64,000 nt of DNA from Eublepharis macularius (GCF_028583425.1 NC_072791.1:17627868-17691867); one strand, 5' to 3'; positions 1 through 12,865 are shown, counted from the first letter of the stretch. The notes: generated by a model from the letters alone, not told the origin. Made by a program: numbers and translations.

Positions 1-1270
1 ATTTCAAAATTCGGCATGGAAGAGGGAATGCAGAACCCTTCCTTCCCTTACCCCAGCTTTTCCATCCACTTGGCATTCTGGTCTCAGCTCCATGGGCAGA
101 AACAATAGTAAAGATGCGAGTGGTGAAATTTACAGCACCCTCCATCCATCTGCTCAGGCTACCCTTTAAAGGACTTCCCAACCTCCCTTCAGTCGTTTGA
201 AATACCTGGTAATTATTACGATGCTGCTCATCACCTTGTGCTACAATAATCAAAAACTAAACAGGTGCATCCGTCCACTTTTCCTGCCCTTCATCACCAG
301 CTATGAATTCAAATTATTGAACTGATTCCCTCTACTGAAACACAATACAATGCTATACCTAGAGTCAAATCTTTGTTTCCTTCCACCCCCCCCCCCCCCA
401 AGATCTGCACATCTAAAAATGCGGCAATTGAACTGATGTGCTTCATATTTCACCTAATCACAAATTCTTTAAAAAAAAGTTTTTCCTCCTCCCTTTCACC
501 CCACCCCACCAAACCCAGAAGGCAACTCGCTAGCAATGGTACCATTCCTAGAACAAAGAGAGAAAGCTTTGTTTCCCATAAACAGCTCATTCCATGAAAG
601 CTAAATTAAAAGCACCATTAGAACTCCCGGACCCAGTAGAAGGGGGGGGGGCTTCTTATTGTAGCATGAAATATACACATCGTCTCAACATAGCCCACAG
701 CAGGGAATGTCTCTCATAAGTACAATGGCTCTTTATCGAAAGAAGGCACCAGTTTTGTGCAAGCGCATTATAACAACAGCCATACACGGGGGCCAGAGTG
801 AAAACACAACGTAGAATTTGCTGCTGGAAGAAGCCATTAAGGGAAGTTTTTCCACAGGAGATGAGTTGTGAGGTTCCTAAGGTGTTTACCCTCCAGTTTG
901 TAGTCCAAATGTCAGAGTGCCCATCTCCATTTCAAACACTGTCCCCTTCACTGTTAAAAGGAAGCCCTTGCACTGTTTCTCCAGCGCCGTACAATCCAAA
1001 ACTCTGAATCACCACAAACCTGAAAGACAAGCTTGAAGGTCGCCCAAGTCATACCTGCGCTTGCTCCCTTTCATGCCATTTCACAACTCTAAGTCAGCAC
1101 TGCTGGGGGGGGGGTTCCCTCCTTCTTCCAATCCCCGGCCCCTTTTTCGGCTGTCATAGGCCAAGCATTCCAAAAAGTTACAGAGTCTCAAGAGTGTGAT
1201 CCAAGTTCCACAGAAAGTCTAGCCCAGTTTAGTGTACCAGAAAAACAGAACACAATCCACATAAACACCT

Positions 1271-1276
1271 TTTATT
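1271..1276 (-). terminator. Candidate poly(A) signals of the minus-strand gene
   Basis: AATAAA reads on the minus strand at 1276-1271, and also at 1360-1355 and 1674-1669, in DNA following the TAG at 2587. Any of these could end the CLBA1-like transcript, giving a 3' UTR of about 0.9-1.3 kb. AATAAA is common by chance in this AT-rich stretch. Confidence 0.3.
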
Positions 1277-1872
1277 AGGGCCAAAGAAGTACACATCACT
1301 GTGTTCAAGATTTCGAGCACCAGAAGACAGTGGATTGTGCTCGCTCGCTCTGATTTTATTTATGGGCCAACAAGGCTACTGACAACTTCTTTCTAAAGCT
1401 ATGATACATGAATTTGGCCAATCAAGAGAGGAACGTGACATCTGGAGGATCAAGTGACCATCAAAAGACTCTCCGAGAATGCAACATGAGGTAAACTACA
1501 GACATTGGCCTCTGTTGGACCCTATACCTCATGCGACATTTTCAATTTGCCTCCTAAATTGATGAAGTGACTCCTGTCTTCTCTGCCCCAAAAGGACTTT
1601 TGAGTCGCACTGGTTTAGAGAGAAATGAGAGACATTTGCTGGACATAGTTAGTGCCTATGGAATTTGATTTATTGCTTCTTGCCCCCAAAGAGCTGGCTG
1701 TAACTTGAAACTAGCACCTTCCGAAGCAGTCCTGCTCCTTGAGCTGGCCTGACCAATCAGGCCCTGAGGAATTTTCCTCTCTTTTTTTAAACTTCTGTGT
1801 TTATGGGTCGCATCCAGCCTGAGGAAGAATTCTGGTCCTCGGAAGCTTGCACAATGCTGTGTGTCATTTGGC

Positions 1873-2001
1873 TGATTCTAATAAAGGCAGTTCGGATCAT
1901 GCATCTGATGAAGAGAACTTGATTCTCGAAAGCTTATGCTACAATAAAATTGGTTAGTCTTAAAGGTGCTACTGGACTCTTTTTGATGATTCTAATAAAG
2001 G
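1873..2001 (+). repeat. Short interspersed element with 15-bp target duplication
   Basis: The insert 1888-1986 is the GATGAAGAGAACTTG...CTTATGCTACAATAAAATTGG family ending in GGTGCTACTGGACTC. It is flanked by tgattctaataaagg at 1873-1887 and again at 1987-2001. It sits in an older element around 1690-1890. Related copies lie at 33.1, 40.7 and 41.7 kb. Confidence 0.7.
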
Positions 2002-2586
2002 TACTATATGGACTGTGATTTTTTTAGAATTTTTTTTTAACTTTTGGATTAACACAATAGCTAACAACGTCTTTGCACTTAACTGGCCTCATTCTCTCAT
2101 TTTGCAGGACTCTCAAAAAGGACAATTGTGTAGAGAAGCAGGCCGCCATCTTTGCAAAATCACCCCGTCTATTCCGCCATCGGATTCCTTTAAATGGCAG
2201 GATATGAAGTTCAAGCTATAAAAGTGACATCTCTACAAAGCAAAGGAAGCTATAAGACAAACAGGCTAACTAGGTTTCACAAAAAGTCAATGAACCTGGA
2301 CAGAATCCCATAATAGACATTACTAGCCTTGCACTGTAAGTAACAACGTAGGCAGGTCTGAAGACAACGGAATGAGGACTTAACAGGGCCCACCATGCTG
2401 GCTGAAACTCTGAAAGGCTTCCCGCCCCAATAATACCGCAACATCATTCTGTATCGCAACCCAGACACAGCTATATACATCTCTCAAGTTTCGTTAAAGC
2501 CATAGCTTCCACCCGCTTTGCTATGAGCTGAGCTTATTTACCGCACATCACATTTGGCCATGGATGAGGTCTGACAAGTAACGGAG

Positions 2587-2781
2587 CTACCGTGGGCAGT
2601 CAGAGTGATGCCGCAGAAAGTGTGCTGGGGGTTTGGGAGGGGCACGCTTGGCTTTAGATCCTAAGTCACTCAGTTCAACTGGCTCCATACACATTTGCTG
2701 CAGGGACACAACACCACCCAGATCTCCTTTGAAAAAAATGGGGTCAAAATGGGTTACGTTGTACAGCTTGTACAGCTCCAA
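2587..2781 (-). CDS. CLBA1: CLBA1-like last coding exon
   Basis: The acceptor tttccttag ends at 2782. The frame runs 64 codons from [20 protein letters not shown] to [10 protein letters not shown] and a TAG at 2589-2587. It contains a basic-proline run ([10 protein letters not shown]). The frame joins in phase with the upstream exon. I do not recall a matching C-terminus for mammalian CLBA1, so the assignment rests on splice phase and position. Confidence 0.55.
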   Translation of the reverse strand: MELYKLYNVTHFDPIFFKGDLGGVVSLQQMCMEPVELSDLGSKAKRAPPKPPAHFLRHHSDCPR

Positions 2782-5700
2782 CTAAGGAAACCTCTTGTCC
2801 AAGCAAGAACCAGCAGGGCAGGGCAGTAACGGAGAGCAAGTTTAGACTGCCAACTTCATTTGCAGCCCACAAAGAGATCCTTCTGTGTTTATTATTTATT
2901 TATTTATTAGGTTTTTATGCTGCCTCTCCCTCTAACGAGGCCTGAAGCGGTTTATAACATTACAAACAACGATAAATATTCTATATTAAAACTAAAAACA
3001 TCACTACAATTGAGGGGTCCTGCAAATACGACCAATAGCTTGGTGGTTCTCTCTTACCTTGGTTTGAATGAGTGCTTTACTAATGCTGAACTTGTCCGCA
3101 GAAGAATCTTCGTTTTCTTTAATGTTGGATTTCTCCAGAACGTCATCTTTGCATTCTGAAAGGATCTAGTAAAGGGAAATCATCATAGAAAGCACTGTCA
3201 AGTAATCCAGGATCTAATGTATGTCAGAAATGTGTTTTGAGATGTACACTTCTTCTGAAAACGGGCTATTGAAATCAAGTTTAATCTAAACGATGACTGC
3301 ATTCGGACACTGGAAACTGGAACATCCTCAAGTCTTCAGCCAGGCCAAACCAGATGCTAAGCAGAATGCTGCCGAAACCATCAGCTGCACGTTTAACCCT
3401 CTCTCCATTAATGCCAAGAAGATACCACATCCTGAAGATACTATACCGTCCAAGTGTGCCCACCTGCTGCCAGCAGCCACCAGTGATGTGGAGTGAGGGG
3501 GAAAGAAAATGCAGAATGTCATGCTGTGGAAAGTTCTCCTAGAAGCAAGCAGCCGCTCTTTCAATGGCAGCCTTGATTTTCTAGCGCAATGCCTAATTTG
3601 GTGCCCGGATCCAGAAGACCAATTTGTTCTTCAGGATCAACATCGCATCGGTGGCCTTCTGAGGGAATTGGTTTCCGCACAATAAATGCAACGCCTTCTA
3701 TTTCTAAGTTTTTTCAAGAGAGCTGCTTCCATGGCAACACTTTACTAACCCTTGAGCACAATTCTGTACCACTAGCTTCTCATCACAGGCTACTGGGAGT
3801 GCTCTGTGATGTGCACAAATATTGCGGGTTCCAACCAGACAGTGTGTGACAACGCAGCACAACTCCTCCACCTCACTCTGCCCACAGCATTTAATTCTTT
3901 GAAAAGTGAACATTCTCCCTTTTATTGCTGTGGCTTTTTAGTTCAATCAGTTCAGTTTGTAACTGACACCATTTGTTAAGTCTGGGACAGGATTATCAGG
4001 ATGATGCTACTTAAATTGAGCCGTACCAAATGTTATGCTAATACCAGGGTTTAAAAAAGAAGAGAGACTATCTGGAATGGTCTAAGATCTCATCATCATC
4101 ATATAATAATAATATTTGACTTATATACTGCCCTTCAGGGCGACTTAACACCCACTCAGAGTGATTTACAAAGTATGTCATTATTATCCTCACAACAAAA
4201 CCCCTTTGAGGTGGGTGGGGCTGAGAGAACTCCAAGAAGCTGTGACTGACCCAAGGTCACCCAGCTGGCTTCAAGTGAAGGAGTGGGGAAATCAAACCCG
4301 GTTCTCCAGATTAGAGTCCCACACTCTTAACCACTACACCAAACTGGCTCTCATGACTTATCATGAGAATAAGTTTAGCCTACAGTCCATTCATGTGTTA
4401 TTACATTGTAATCCCGTCCTTCCTCTACAGTGAACATGAACTTTGTGACATAGTGGAGGTTTGAATCTGGGTCTCTCTGGCCCTAGTCTAACCATTATAC
4501 CACACTATCTCTAACAAACTGAACACTACAAGTCATCCTGGCTTAAACAGAGATTTGGATTTCCTTACTCATTGCAATCTCTTTTTAGACGGCTTATAAT
4601 GTTTTATCAGACCATGACCTTGTTGCCAATATTAGTTACTTTTCACTTAAACTACTGACTATCCCTAACTAACTCTATCAGCTTGCTTATCTGTTTTTTA
4701 ACTGCTTCACACTACTTAATGAGCTGGCTTCATTACCCTGCTTATCTTTTTGTGACAGCTAATCATTTTCTAGTCATTTACAGAGAATTTACACCCGAAA
4801 GACCCACAACCAAACTAGCACAAGCCACCCCCCCACCCTTGTAATCTTCCCTTTAAATAGCATTTCCAATTTCAGGTGGGTAGCCATGCTGGACTACAGT
4901 CGAAGAGCAAGACTGAAGTCTAGTAGCACCTTCAAGACAAACAGAATTTCCAGGGTATAAACTTTGGAGGGTCAGAGCTCCCTTTGTCAGATGCCATTCC
5001 CAGTTTGATTTCCTTCCACATATCTGAGGAAGTGAGCTATGACTCACAAAAGTTCATATTGTTGTTAAGTCTTTAAGGCGCCACTGGATTTTTGTTTGAT
5101 TTCTCTGACCAACTGAATCCATTTCGAAATGGATTTACTCTTGCTCATTTTAACAAGAACATTGCCTAGCATTTTTTCCTTTTATTTTCTTGGTCTCTCG
5201 TCTGTGATGATTACATCAAAACTGTACAAAAGCAGGAGTTCTGTATATGAGGCTGGGTTGGTGTATAAGCTGAAGGAGGTGGTAAAAGTTGAAAGCTGAC
5301 TCGGAAAAGAAAACTCCCAGTAATGGGGCAAGTCTACTCATTGCCACATGAGCAACATTCAGTGTGGAACAGCGTCAATACCTCTACCCGATAGCTAGCC
5401 AGAAGGAGTATTTGGACAAAGAACCTTGTGTCATCTAGAAGCAGAGTGCCACAGTCGCAAGAGATATCTGCTCCTCCCGTAAGGTCTCTATGAATTGCAG
5501 AGAATTCAGGGCAGAGTCAGTAATTTCATGCTGGCTTTCTAGGACTGCACTACTTCTGTCAAATCCCCAGAGATCCCTTGTCCGACATGTGCAGAGGAAG
5601 GATGTGGGGAGAAGAGAGAGAGAGAGGGTCATAATCATATGCAATGGCTGGCTAGCAAGCCAGGGTAAAATTTACCAACTCCTAATTTATGAAAAAGTTA

Positions 5701-8700
5701 GTTATTTTTCCAAGATTAACTGGGACCATAGTACCCATTAGGGCTAAAAACATACTGCAACATTGTGGGGGTGGGGGTGGGGATTTAAGTACCTTTTGAT
5801 GAGCATCTATTCCAAGAACAGCTAAAAGGTTTTCCTGGCAGTGAGATTCATTCCAAGGGCATCTCAAACCAGAAGGGTTCCTGGCATGATTAAGAGTTTT
5901 CCAAAAGATCCCAGAATCTGTGCTTTAAAGGAAACAACAGGTGTTAATCTAAGATCACAAAAACTCAAGTACCTACACAGTAAGGGTTAATCAAAAAGGG
6001 TTAATCATCCTTGCTTCCTAATGCACTCTGGGAAGTGTAGTTCCATGAAGGATGCAAGGGTCCACAGTAAAGAATACTCAGCAGCCTCACTACAAGTTCC
6101 AGTATCCTATGGAGAGACCCAGGGCAACCATTTAAAAACGTATATTCTGCCTTTCCAACACCTGCCCAAGGCCGGGATGCAAACTAGCAACAGAGCCAGA
6201 CTCCTGTTCTCCGATGCTTGTTGCTGTCAAGCAGGTAACTACATATTTTGAGTATGAAAGACTATGTGCCTATCTGCAGCCAGCAGACTGGAGTCAGTTT
6301 GGTATATTGTGTGCATTATAAACCATTCCCCTTTCCATGTACTCTTGGAGGAACGCTACAGGTACCTCTTCCCCCAGTGTCTACCTACAGACCGGGAGCA
6401 CCTTTCCCCCCTGATCGTTTATTACCTAGCTAGCTTATGGCAGATTTATCGGGATGTTTAGCCTGCTCAAAGGCTCAGTTTGGATCACTTTCTGCTGCAG
6501 ATTGGTTCACGCTGCAGCACCAGGTGGGAACCTACATGTTAAACTCCTCAGATAGAACTTCCGCATCCACTCCAAACATCAGCTTTCAAGGATCAAGAAG
6601 CCCATCCATGCACTCATCTGTGAGTCGCCAAGCATTCTACCACACCAGCTGAGGCCTCTGCAGATGTTCCTGACGTGTCTATGCCTGATGCACAAAGAGA
6701 CCTCCCTGCTCTTCCCGCATCATGGATGAGGGGCCAAAACAGTGACTTCCTGAAGGAGAGTCCATCACTCAGCTCGAATCTGAACCCAAATGTCTCAGTT
6801 ACAGGTTCCCAGTACTCCATCCATCTCCTACCGATGATCCATTTGTCCATTTGTGCAGAGCTATGAATTACAACTGAAGCATCCCAGCAGCCACTGCACA
6901 GGAAGTAGGACTGAATTCTCCTTGCAGTTAAAATCCCTCCAAACCACATGCAGAAGCGTGTTAATACAACAGGCCAGGTCTGTTTTCTACCTGTTAGCAG
7001 CGGCAAAAATACTGACTTCAGAAGAACAGCTCTGTCCTCCAAGACATGTTAAATTCTAAAATGGCCCTTTCTTCTTCACAAAGAAAGAAGGGTGGAAGGA
7101 GTAGCTTTGTGGCAAAATGGAAGAATTCTGTCATCTTTTATCATCTTTTCTTGGGTCTGAATGAGGTTGACATTTGAGACTCAAGAGTTCGAAGTTAGCA
7201 GCCCAAAAGGGACTTGCACATGCGTGCAACAAAACCATGGAACGTGACAACCGTCCTAACCTAGATCTTCCACTCCAGGATATTATGACCTCTTTGTGGC
7301 CTGCATAAGCCAAAATTCCCTTTTCCATCCCCCGTTTTCTTTCTCCCCACCCCCTTTTTAACAAGTTCAGCTGCTCACAACATTCCATGTCTCCCAGAGG
7401 ATATCGAGGACTCTTAGTCTTCATCAGGCTGAGGGGGTGGGCAAACATTTTTTTTTTCATTTACAAAGTCTTGTGTTCAGTAAACCAGAGGAGTCCTTCG
7501 AAACCCTCAATCTCACCTGTAGATGGCTATGTCTTACTGCCAGTCTGATAGGCACTTCACCACGGAGCTTCAAATGGGAGGAACATGCAAAAGACTTGTG
7601 AGATACGTCTGGAAAGGGGAGCAGAGACATCGCTCTCACGCTCTGCAGAAGGTGGTGAAGGCAGTGGAAAGGCAGCCTTGTATCCCCCGTCCCCCACACC
7701 TTCCCGTATGTTAACAGCCCTAGCAGGAAATGTCACCTTCACACTGCAAAGCTCGTATCAGGACTTTGCAAAGACAGACTGCAGTCTTGAAGTAACCTTT
7801 CCCAATAGGAGTTATTGGAAGGGACAGGGTAGGTGAAGAGAAAGCTGCTTACCTACCCCTCAAGCGCGCACACCCCAAACACCAACAGCTCTACAGGGAA
7901 ATAACCTTTTAAAGACGTCAAAGCTCAGTTTTGGGTTCAACAGCGCAAGCAGACCTCCCAAGCTCCCCAATAGTAAATTCTGTAGCATTAAAATCACTTC
8001 CCTTGATACAACTGTTTATGACTGTAGCGGTGGTGGTCAGCAGCCTGCAAGTCACTTCCTCCCCCTCCTGCAGAGCTTACAGCAAATTTCCCCATCAGGT
8101 TACAAAGCTGAAGCTTGCAGCCTGCAAAAGCTCTGTCCCCCAGAGCTGCAGTGCTATAGAGCTTTGTGTGCCTCCCTCCCAGCTCTCCCCCACTTGTGCT
8201 TCCTGCACTTTTCCCCTTGTAAGGTTTCACACATGCTCACTCTTCTACCTGCTTTTGAGGAGTAATGGGAGTCATGGAAAAGAAGTCCTATTTCTCAGAA
8301 GTTCCCTCTTTTTCCTCTGGCTCCATTGTTTACGCTAGCAATCAGCAAAGGCCACCATCACAAACCAAGGAACAATGATATACAACTTAAGAATGGGTCC
8401 ATTCATATACCAAGTAAGATACACAGTGAGGCTTGGACTGGACTGGACTATAGTGTGCATTTTCCAACTAACATATAATAACATTTTATTAATAGTAAAT
8501 AAAACAGCCAGCAATGGGTCACTACAATGAATGGGGAGACTCCCAAGGAGCAAGGAAAATGCTCTCTCTAATGGGAGAAACAATTTTTGCTGGAATGTCA
8601 ACAGGGCGTAGAATTAACATAATCTACACTGAAACAAAAATAAGAACATGTGCAGGAAAGAGACAGGCACCAGTCAGTCCATCCACTGGTATCCTTTACT

Positions 8701-11700
8701 GATCAAATAGGTTCCCTCCATTCCAGAGTCCTAAAAAGATGGGCGTATTTCTTGCACCACCAACTAGAAAAACCTCTTCTTCCAGAAACAAACATGCCCA
8801 TGTGGCCTAAATGCTCATCAACATACTAATTATTTTAAGAATTTCAATTTGCATGCTGCTAACAGGGTAGGAACAGCCCAGTAGGCAGGTAGTCATTATC
8901 TAATATTTTAAATAGTTACCAAAGTTGCATTTTTGTATGTTCAGGAATGTCCACCTCTTCGGTTTGTGTGTCAAGCATCTGATTCAAGCCGCCTATGTTC
9001 TCCAAGAACTGTGGTACAGGAATTTCTGGAAAGCTCCGCTTAATAACTTCTTCAGGGCTGAGGCTAGCCTAGAAAAAGCAAAGCAATTCTAGTACACTGA
9101 GGCCGATCCCGCTGTTTTAAATAGCCAAAATACTTCGCTTAGGTAGGAGATTCCCTGTGCCCAACACAATCGCAGATTCTCTAACAAGAACTTCAGACTT
9201 GTTTGATCAACTGCTCGCCTTCCACCAGCCTTTAAAAATTCAGCAGCACCCTGAATTTCTAATCCATTATCCAGCAAAGGATAAAAGATATTCCATATTG
9301 TCCTGTATCTGTTCAGTAAAGAGGAACTTGGCCCCCACTTTTCATCTCTATGGCTCAGTTCAGACATCTTGGCTTGTCTAAACCACTATGACATCTGAAC
9401 TGGGCTTATGTGCTACTGCCTGTACTCTCCATACATTTTCAGGCAGATTTCTGATTCTACAGAAAGGTCAGACAGCTACAACCTTACTACTTATCCTCTA
9501 CAACAGCTTTCCTAGATTTCCTGGGAGGTCGAGCAGACAAGCCCCTATTGTAGCTGTTGCAGAATGAAAAGAAGAACACGTCTTTGAGCTCCGCCAGCAC
9601 TGCATTAACTAGGGCTGAGCAGAAACAAATTCCCTTGTGCATTTAACATGCGCCAGAAAATGCCTCCCATTCTTAGCAGCTTCCATCTCTGGTTGAACAC
9701 ATTTATGTGATTTCTTTCATTTTTCTTCTCATTAGTCCACATGTTCTGCAGACCCATGTTGCCATTTAATCCTATTGGTCACGGCAACCCACGTGATTTC
9801 ACCGATGAACTCGTAGCACTACACCTGATATAATGTATGGTTGTAAACAAAGTCATATAGGTCACCATGTTAAACAGCAGGGAGGACAAACAAGGCAGAG
9901 GGATGCAAGAGCAAAGAGCACCAAGAAGCAACAATACAACACAAAACTGAATCATAGAATCATAGAGTTGGAAGGGGCCATACAGACCATCTAGTCCAAC
10001 CCCCTGCCCAGTGCAGGATCAGCCTAAAGCATCCCTGACAAGTATTCATCCAGCCTGTTCTTGAAAACTGTCAGTGAAGGGGAGCTCACCACCTCCCTAG
10101 GCAGCTGATTCCACTTTTGAACTACTCTGACCGTGAAAAAGTTCTTCCTAATATCCAGCCGGTACCTTTGTGCATGTAATTTAAGCCCTTTGTTTCGGGT
10201 CCTACTGCCAACTGGAACAGCTCCCTGCCCTCCTCCAAATGACAGCCTTTCAAATACTTAAAGAGAGCAATCATGTCCCCCCTCAATCTCCGCTTCTCCA
10301 AACTAAACATTCCCAAGGCCCTCAGCCTTTCCTCGTAGGGCTCAGTCTCCAGACCCCTGATCATCCTCGTCGCTCTCCTCTGCACCCTCTCGATTTTGTC
10401 CACATCCTTTTTGAAGTGAGGCCTCCAGAACTGCACACAATACTCCAGGAGCAATTAAGCAGGATTTTCGGTAATCTGCTTGGCTGCAAAGATGTGCTAC
10501 TTTCAAAGCAAGTATCAAAATGAGTGAATATTTGCACAACCCAACTTGTAACAGCTGTGAAGTCATGCATCAGCTCCTTACTCACATAACTAGCTCCATA
10601 GGAAGCAATGCAATACTTTATCTAGTCAACGATTACCCAAACAACTAAACATTATATAATCAGGCAGTTAAGTCTAAGATGGGCTCAGGCCATTGATTCT
10701 CCCCATAATAATCTTTAAGAAAAAAAACTTTTCTGCTGTAAATCACAAGCAAACTTCTGTTAAGCATGAATATAGATTCATTTATTGCATGTCACAACCC
10801 AAGATGTTTACTGCTAGCTCTGAGACACAATTAACTGTACAAGCCTGTTCTCCAGATTGAGAAATGCCAAACTGATGAAAAGGGGATAAAAACATAAGAC
10901 TAAGGTGCTCTTGTGGGGAGATCAGCACTTAACAGAGGAAAGGGAATTTATCTGAATGCAAGCTTAAAAATTGTTCTCATTCTACAGAAAACAAAGTTTC
11001 TCTACTTCTCCCTTGCTTTGTTGTGGCTCCTTTACGAAACTACTTTTACGTACAATCAGGTAGAGGGAGGGAATGTGGTGTTGCGATTCTACATTGCATC
11101 TAATGAGTCCAAGTGTTGTCCTAGCTCTGCACTGCTGAACATTTCATGGTGACATGGTGGAAACCGACGCATCTACAGTAGTATTCTCCAGCAGGGGAGA
11201 AGAAGAGAGTGGGATTGAACGGACAGGGCGAGTGATTGTTAACTTATCAAAACGTACCTTCAAGGGAACGTTAGGGAAAACATCTCTTCTACTGTATTCA
11301 GCAGTTCTGGGAAAGATCTGCCCGCATGAGGTAGTACCGTGATTATCACTGACATCCGTGTCATTTGTAGAAGCTTGTTCTCCGTTTAAATTCTCCAAAG
11401 ATTCCGGTATATGGCTCAGGTTCTCCAACTTGACCTCGCTGAAGCCTTTAAAGTCACCCCAAGTGCTGCTTGCTTCCCCGGCAAAAGCATCAGGAAAACT
11501 GTCCGGAGTGGCGTCGTAATTTCCCCCATCGCCGTCCCTGCCAGGAAGGCTTTCCTGAACCACTTCCAGTTCAAAGAGTCCGTTGAGTTTTCTATTTTGG
11601 CCAAAGTGGTCTCTGTCAGCTCCCTCGCCGGTTTCAGGAAGTGAGCTGGAACGCGTCTCTGCCGACAAATGTTTTAGAAATGACCAGTTTGAGACTTCTA

Positions 11701-11737
11701 CACGGCTAGGCATTTCCACCATATCTGGGTCCTGCAT
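2587..11737 (-). CDS. CLBA1: CLBA1-like clathrin-binding protein gene (multi-exon, coding span)
   Basis: The family (CLBA1, aftiphilin) binds clathrin and AP adaptors in vesicle traffic at the trans-Golgi and endosomes. Coding exons read on the minus strand: 11737-11258, 9068-8920, 5880-5793, 3155-3058 and 2781-2587, each with AG/GT borders. The first carries an acidic WGDFKGFSE adaptor-type motif and the third the clathrin-box signature [19 protein letters not shown]. Junctions 1-2 (phase 0) and 2-3 (2+1 nt giving Trp) and the last one (phase 0) agree; exon 3 ends in phase 0 but exon 4 starts with 2 nt, so at least one short exon between 5.79 and 3.16 kb was not found. Shared synteny with INF2 and ADSS1 (human 14q32.33) favours CLBA1 over aftiphilin (AFTPH), which has the same box. 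About 335 residues are accounted for. The name is from memory, not a search. Confidence 0.72.
3058..3155 (-). CDS. CLBA1: CLBA1-like penultimate exon
   Basis: 98 nt with acceptor gatcctttcag and a consensus donor AAG|gtaagag. With 2 nt in hand it reads [20 protein letters not shown] and [12 protein letters not shown], hydrophilic and acidic, and joins in phase to the last exon. A second frame is also open but would not join the last exon. It needs a preceding exon ending with 1 extra nt, which the clathrin-box exon does not provide. Confidence 0.62.
3500..3920 (-). pseudogene. Possible gene relic, minus strand, unidentified
   Basis: Minus-strand frames here are dense and protein-like ([20 protein letters not shown] then [20 protein letters not shown]) but are cut by stops, with no splice signals at suitable borders. 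This looks like a processed or decayed copy of something, lying in the last third of the CLBA1-like gene. I do not recognise a parent gene. A missing CLBA1 exon is an alternative, but the phases do not fit. Confidence 0.25.
4095..4355 (+). repeat. tRNA-like SINE-type repeat
   Basis: Starts with an (ATA)n run and TATACTGCCCTTCAGGGCG, continues through GAGGTGGGTGGGGCTGAGAG and TGACCCAAGGTCACCCAGCT, and ends in a B-box-like end (ACCCGGTTCTCCAGATTAGA ... CCACTACACCAAACTGGCTC). Very similar copies are at 62.71-62.99 kb, with partial ones at 21.0, 30.35, 45.75, 51.45 and 56.55 kb. Confidence 0.7.
5793..5880 (-). CDS. CLBA1: CLBA1-like exon 4, clathrin-binding box
   Basis: 88 nt, acceptor catgccag at 5881-5882, donor AAG|gtactt. 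It encodes W(split)[18 protein letters not shown] then [11 protein letters not shown], the signature Ser-His-Cys-X-X-X-Leu-Leu...Leu-Gly-Ile-Asp segment of the clathrin-binding box of aftiphilin family. This is the strongest single piece of evidence for the gene's identity. Confidence 0.82.
8920..9068 (-). CDS. CLBA1: CLBA1-like exon 3
   Basis: 149 nt between a tttttctag acceptor and a TTTG|gtaact donor. It reads in phase from the previous exon: [18 protein letters not shown], then [17 protein letters not shown]. The FPEIPVP segment resembles the conserved stretch before the clathrin box in CLBA1/aftiphilin. It ends with TG, which joins to the G opening the next exon to make a Trp codon. Confidence 0.75.
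9951..10455 (-). mobile_element. CR1 non-LTR retrotransposon 3' end, fragment
   Basis: The minus strand encodes the C-terminal reverse-transcriptase stretch of CR1 elements ([47 protein letters not shown]), and the plus strand starts with the typical ATAGAATCATAGAGTTGGAA 3' end. It is 5'-truncated, as most CR1 copies are. It lies in the intron between CLBA1-like exons 2 and 3. Confidence 0.9.
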
Positions 11738-11741
11738 TTTT
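11258..11741 (-). CDS. CLBA1: CLBA1-like exon 2 with start codon
   Basis: The acceptor (ccataacag) is at 11742-11743 and the donor (AAG then gtacgt) follows 11258. The ATG at 11737-11735 lies 4 nt into the exon and opens 160 codons, starting [18 protein letters not shown]. The sequence is acidic, Ser-rich and low in structure, as in adaptor-binding tails, with [20 protein letters not shown] around residues 92-111. The frame stays open past the donor to 11144 by chance, so the long open frame overstates the exon. Confidence 0.78.
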
Positions 11742-12865
11742 CTGTTATGGAGGAACCACTCATGAATACAAACCCAGAGAGCCAGGAAACATGGCTGGTG
11801 GTAAAAGACAAAACTGTTAATGTTCTGAAATCATAACTGGGCGCTTCACTGTGTCCTGAATGGTCTGGAATAATGTTGGTGCACAAAACAGTGTGCCCTT
11901 CAGCGCCTCCTTAAGTCATGAATGCTGCGCTTGTTTCTCGTCTAGCTTTCTTCCAATCCAGATTTCAGTCTACAAGAGAAGGGTTATAAATAAAGACCTC
12001 TCTGATAATACTGTGTGTAAGGCTTAGAGAAGATAAGCCATTAGGCAAGAAAAAAATGTTCATGCTCGGACAAACACATTCCAATGTGATGTACTTAAAG
12101 GAACAGAAGCTTTTTTTAAAGACAGCCCTCTGAATTTTTACTTACTGTAACCAGCTATGTAACTAGGTCCACCCGCCCAAGTTTTTGCACTTAACTTTTC
12201 CATAGAGCAGACCTCCTGCAACATGGCAACTTTTTAAAAATGAAAAAAAAACCTGAATATGGAATAATTGTCTGTCTTTTTTTTTTAAAGCCTGTAAGCC
12301 TGGTTTGGGAGAATTCTTGATGTGTCCACAGCTTCTGGAGAAAATCAACAGAAACCAATTTTGGAGCTGCCTTGTACAAAACCACCAACGAGAGTCCACA
12401 CTTTGGGCCAGTAAGTGATGAAGAAGGTGCTGAAGCTACATGATCTTTAGCAAAAACTCCTCAGCGCTTGCGGTTTCTAATGCGGGCTCTGATAGGATGT
12501 GTCACTTCCTGTTTGCATTTTTACAGGACGGAAACCTTTCAATAAACCAAGCGCAGCAGTCTACTATGCATACGTGACTCCTTACTAGGTCTACTGAAAG
12601 AAACAGTAAGGAAGACAGACCCGCTTGGGTCTCTCCCGCTCTCCAAGCATCAAAATCGTTTTCCAGCAAGCATATGGGAGAGAAAATGGAAATGCATATG
12701 AAGTATATTCCTCTGCCACCTCCCTCTGAGGGGCAATTAACACACACAGCAACAATATTCTACTACAGAATCATCCTTAGTTCAGTGCTTATATATGAAT
12801 CAAAATCAGTTCAAAAGAATACACCCTTACATGAAACATATATTCTGGGGTTAGTTTACAATTGG

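Noticed and set aside
11144..11257. Extension of CLBA1-like exon 2 to the stop at 11144
   Set aside because: A strong donor (AAG|gtacgt) precedes it and joins the next exon in phase with family-like sequence.
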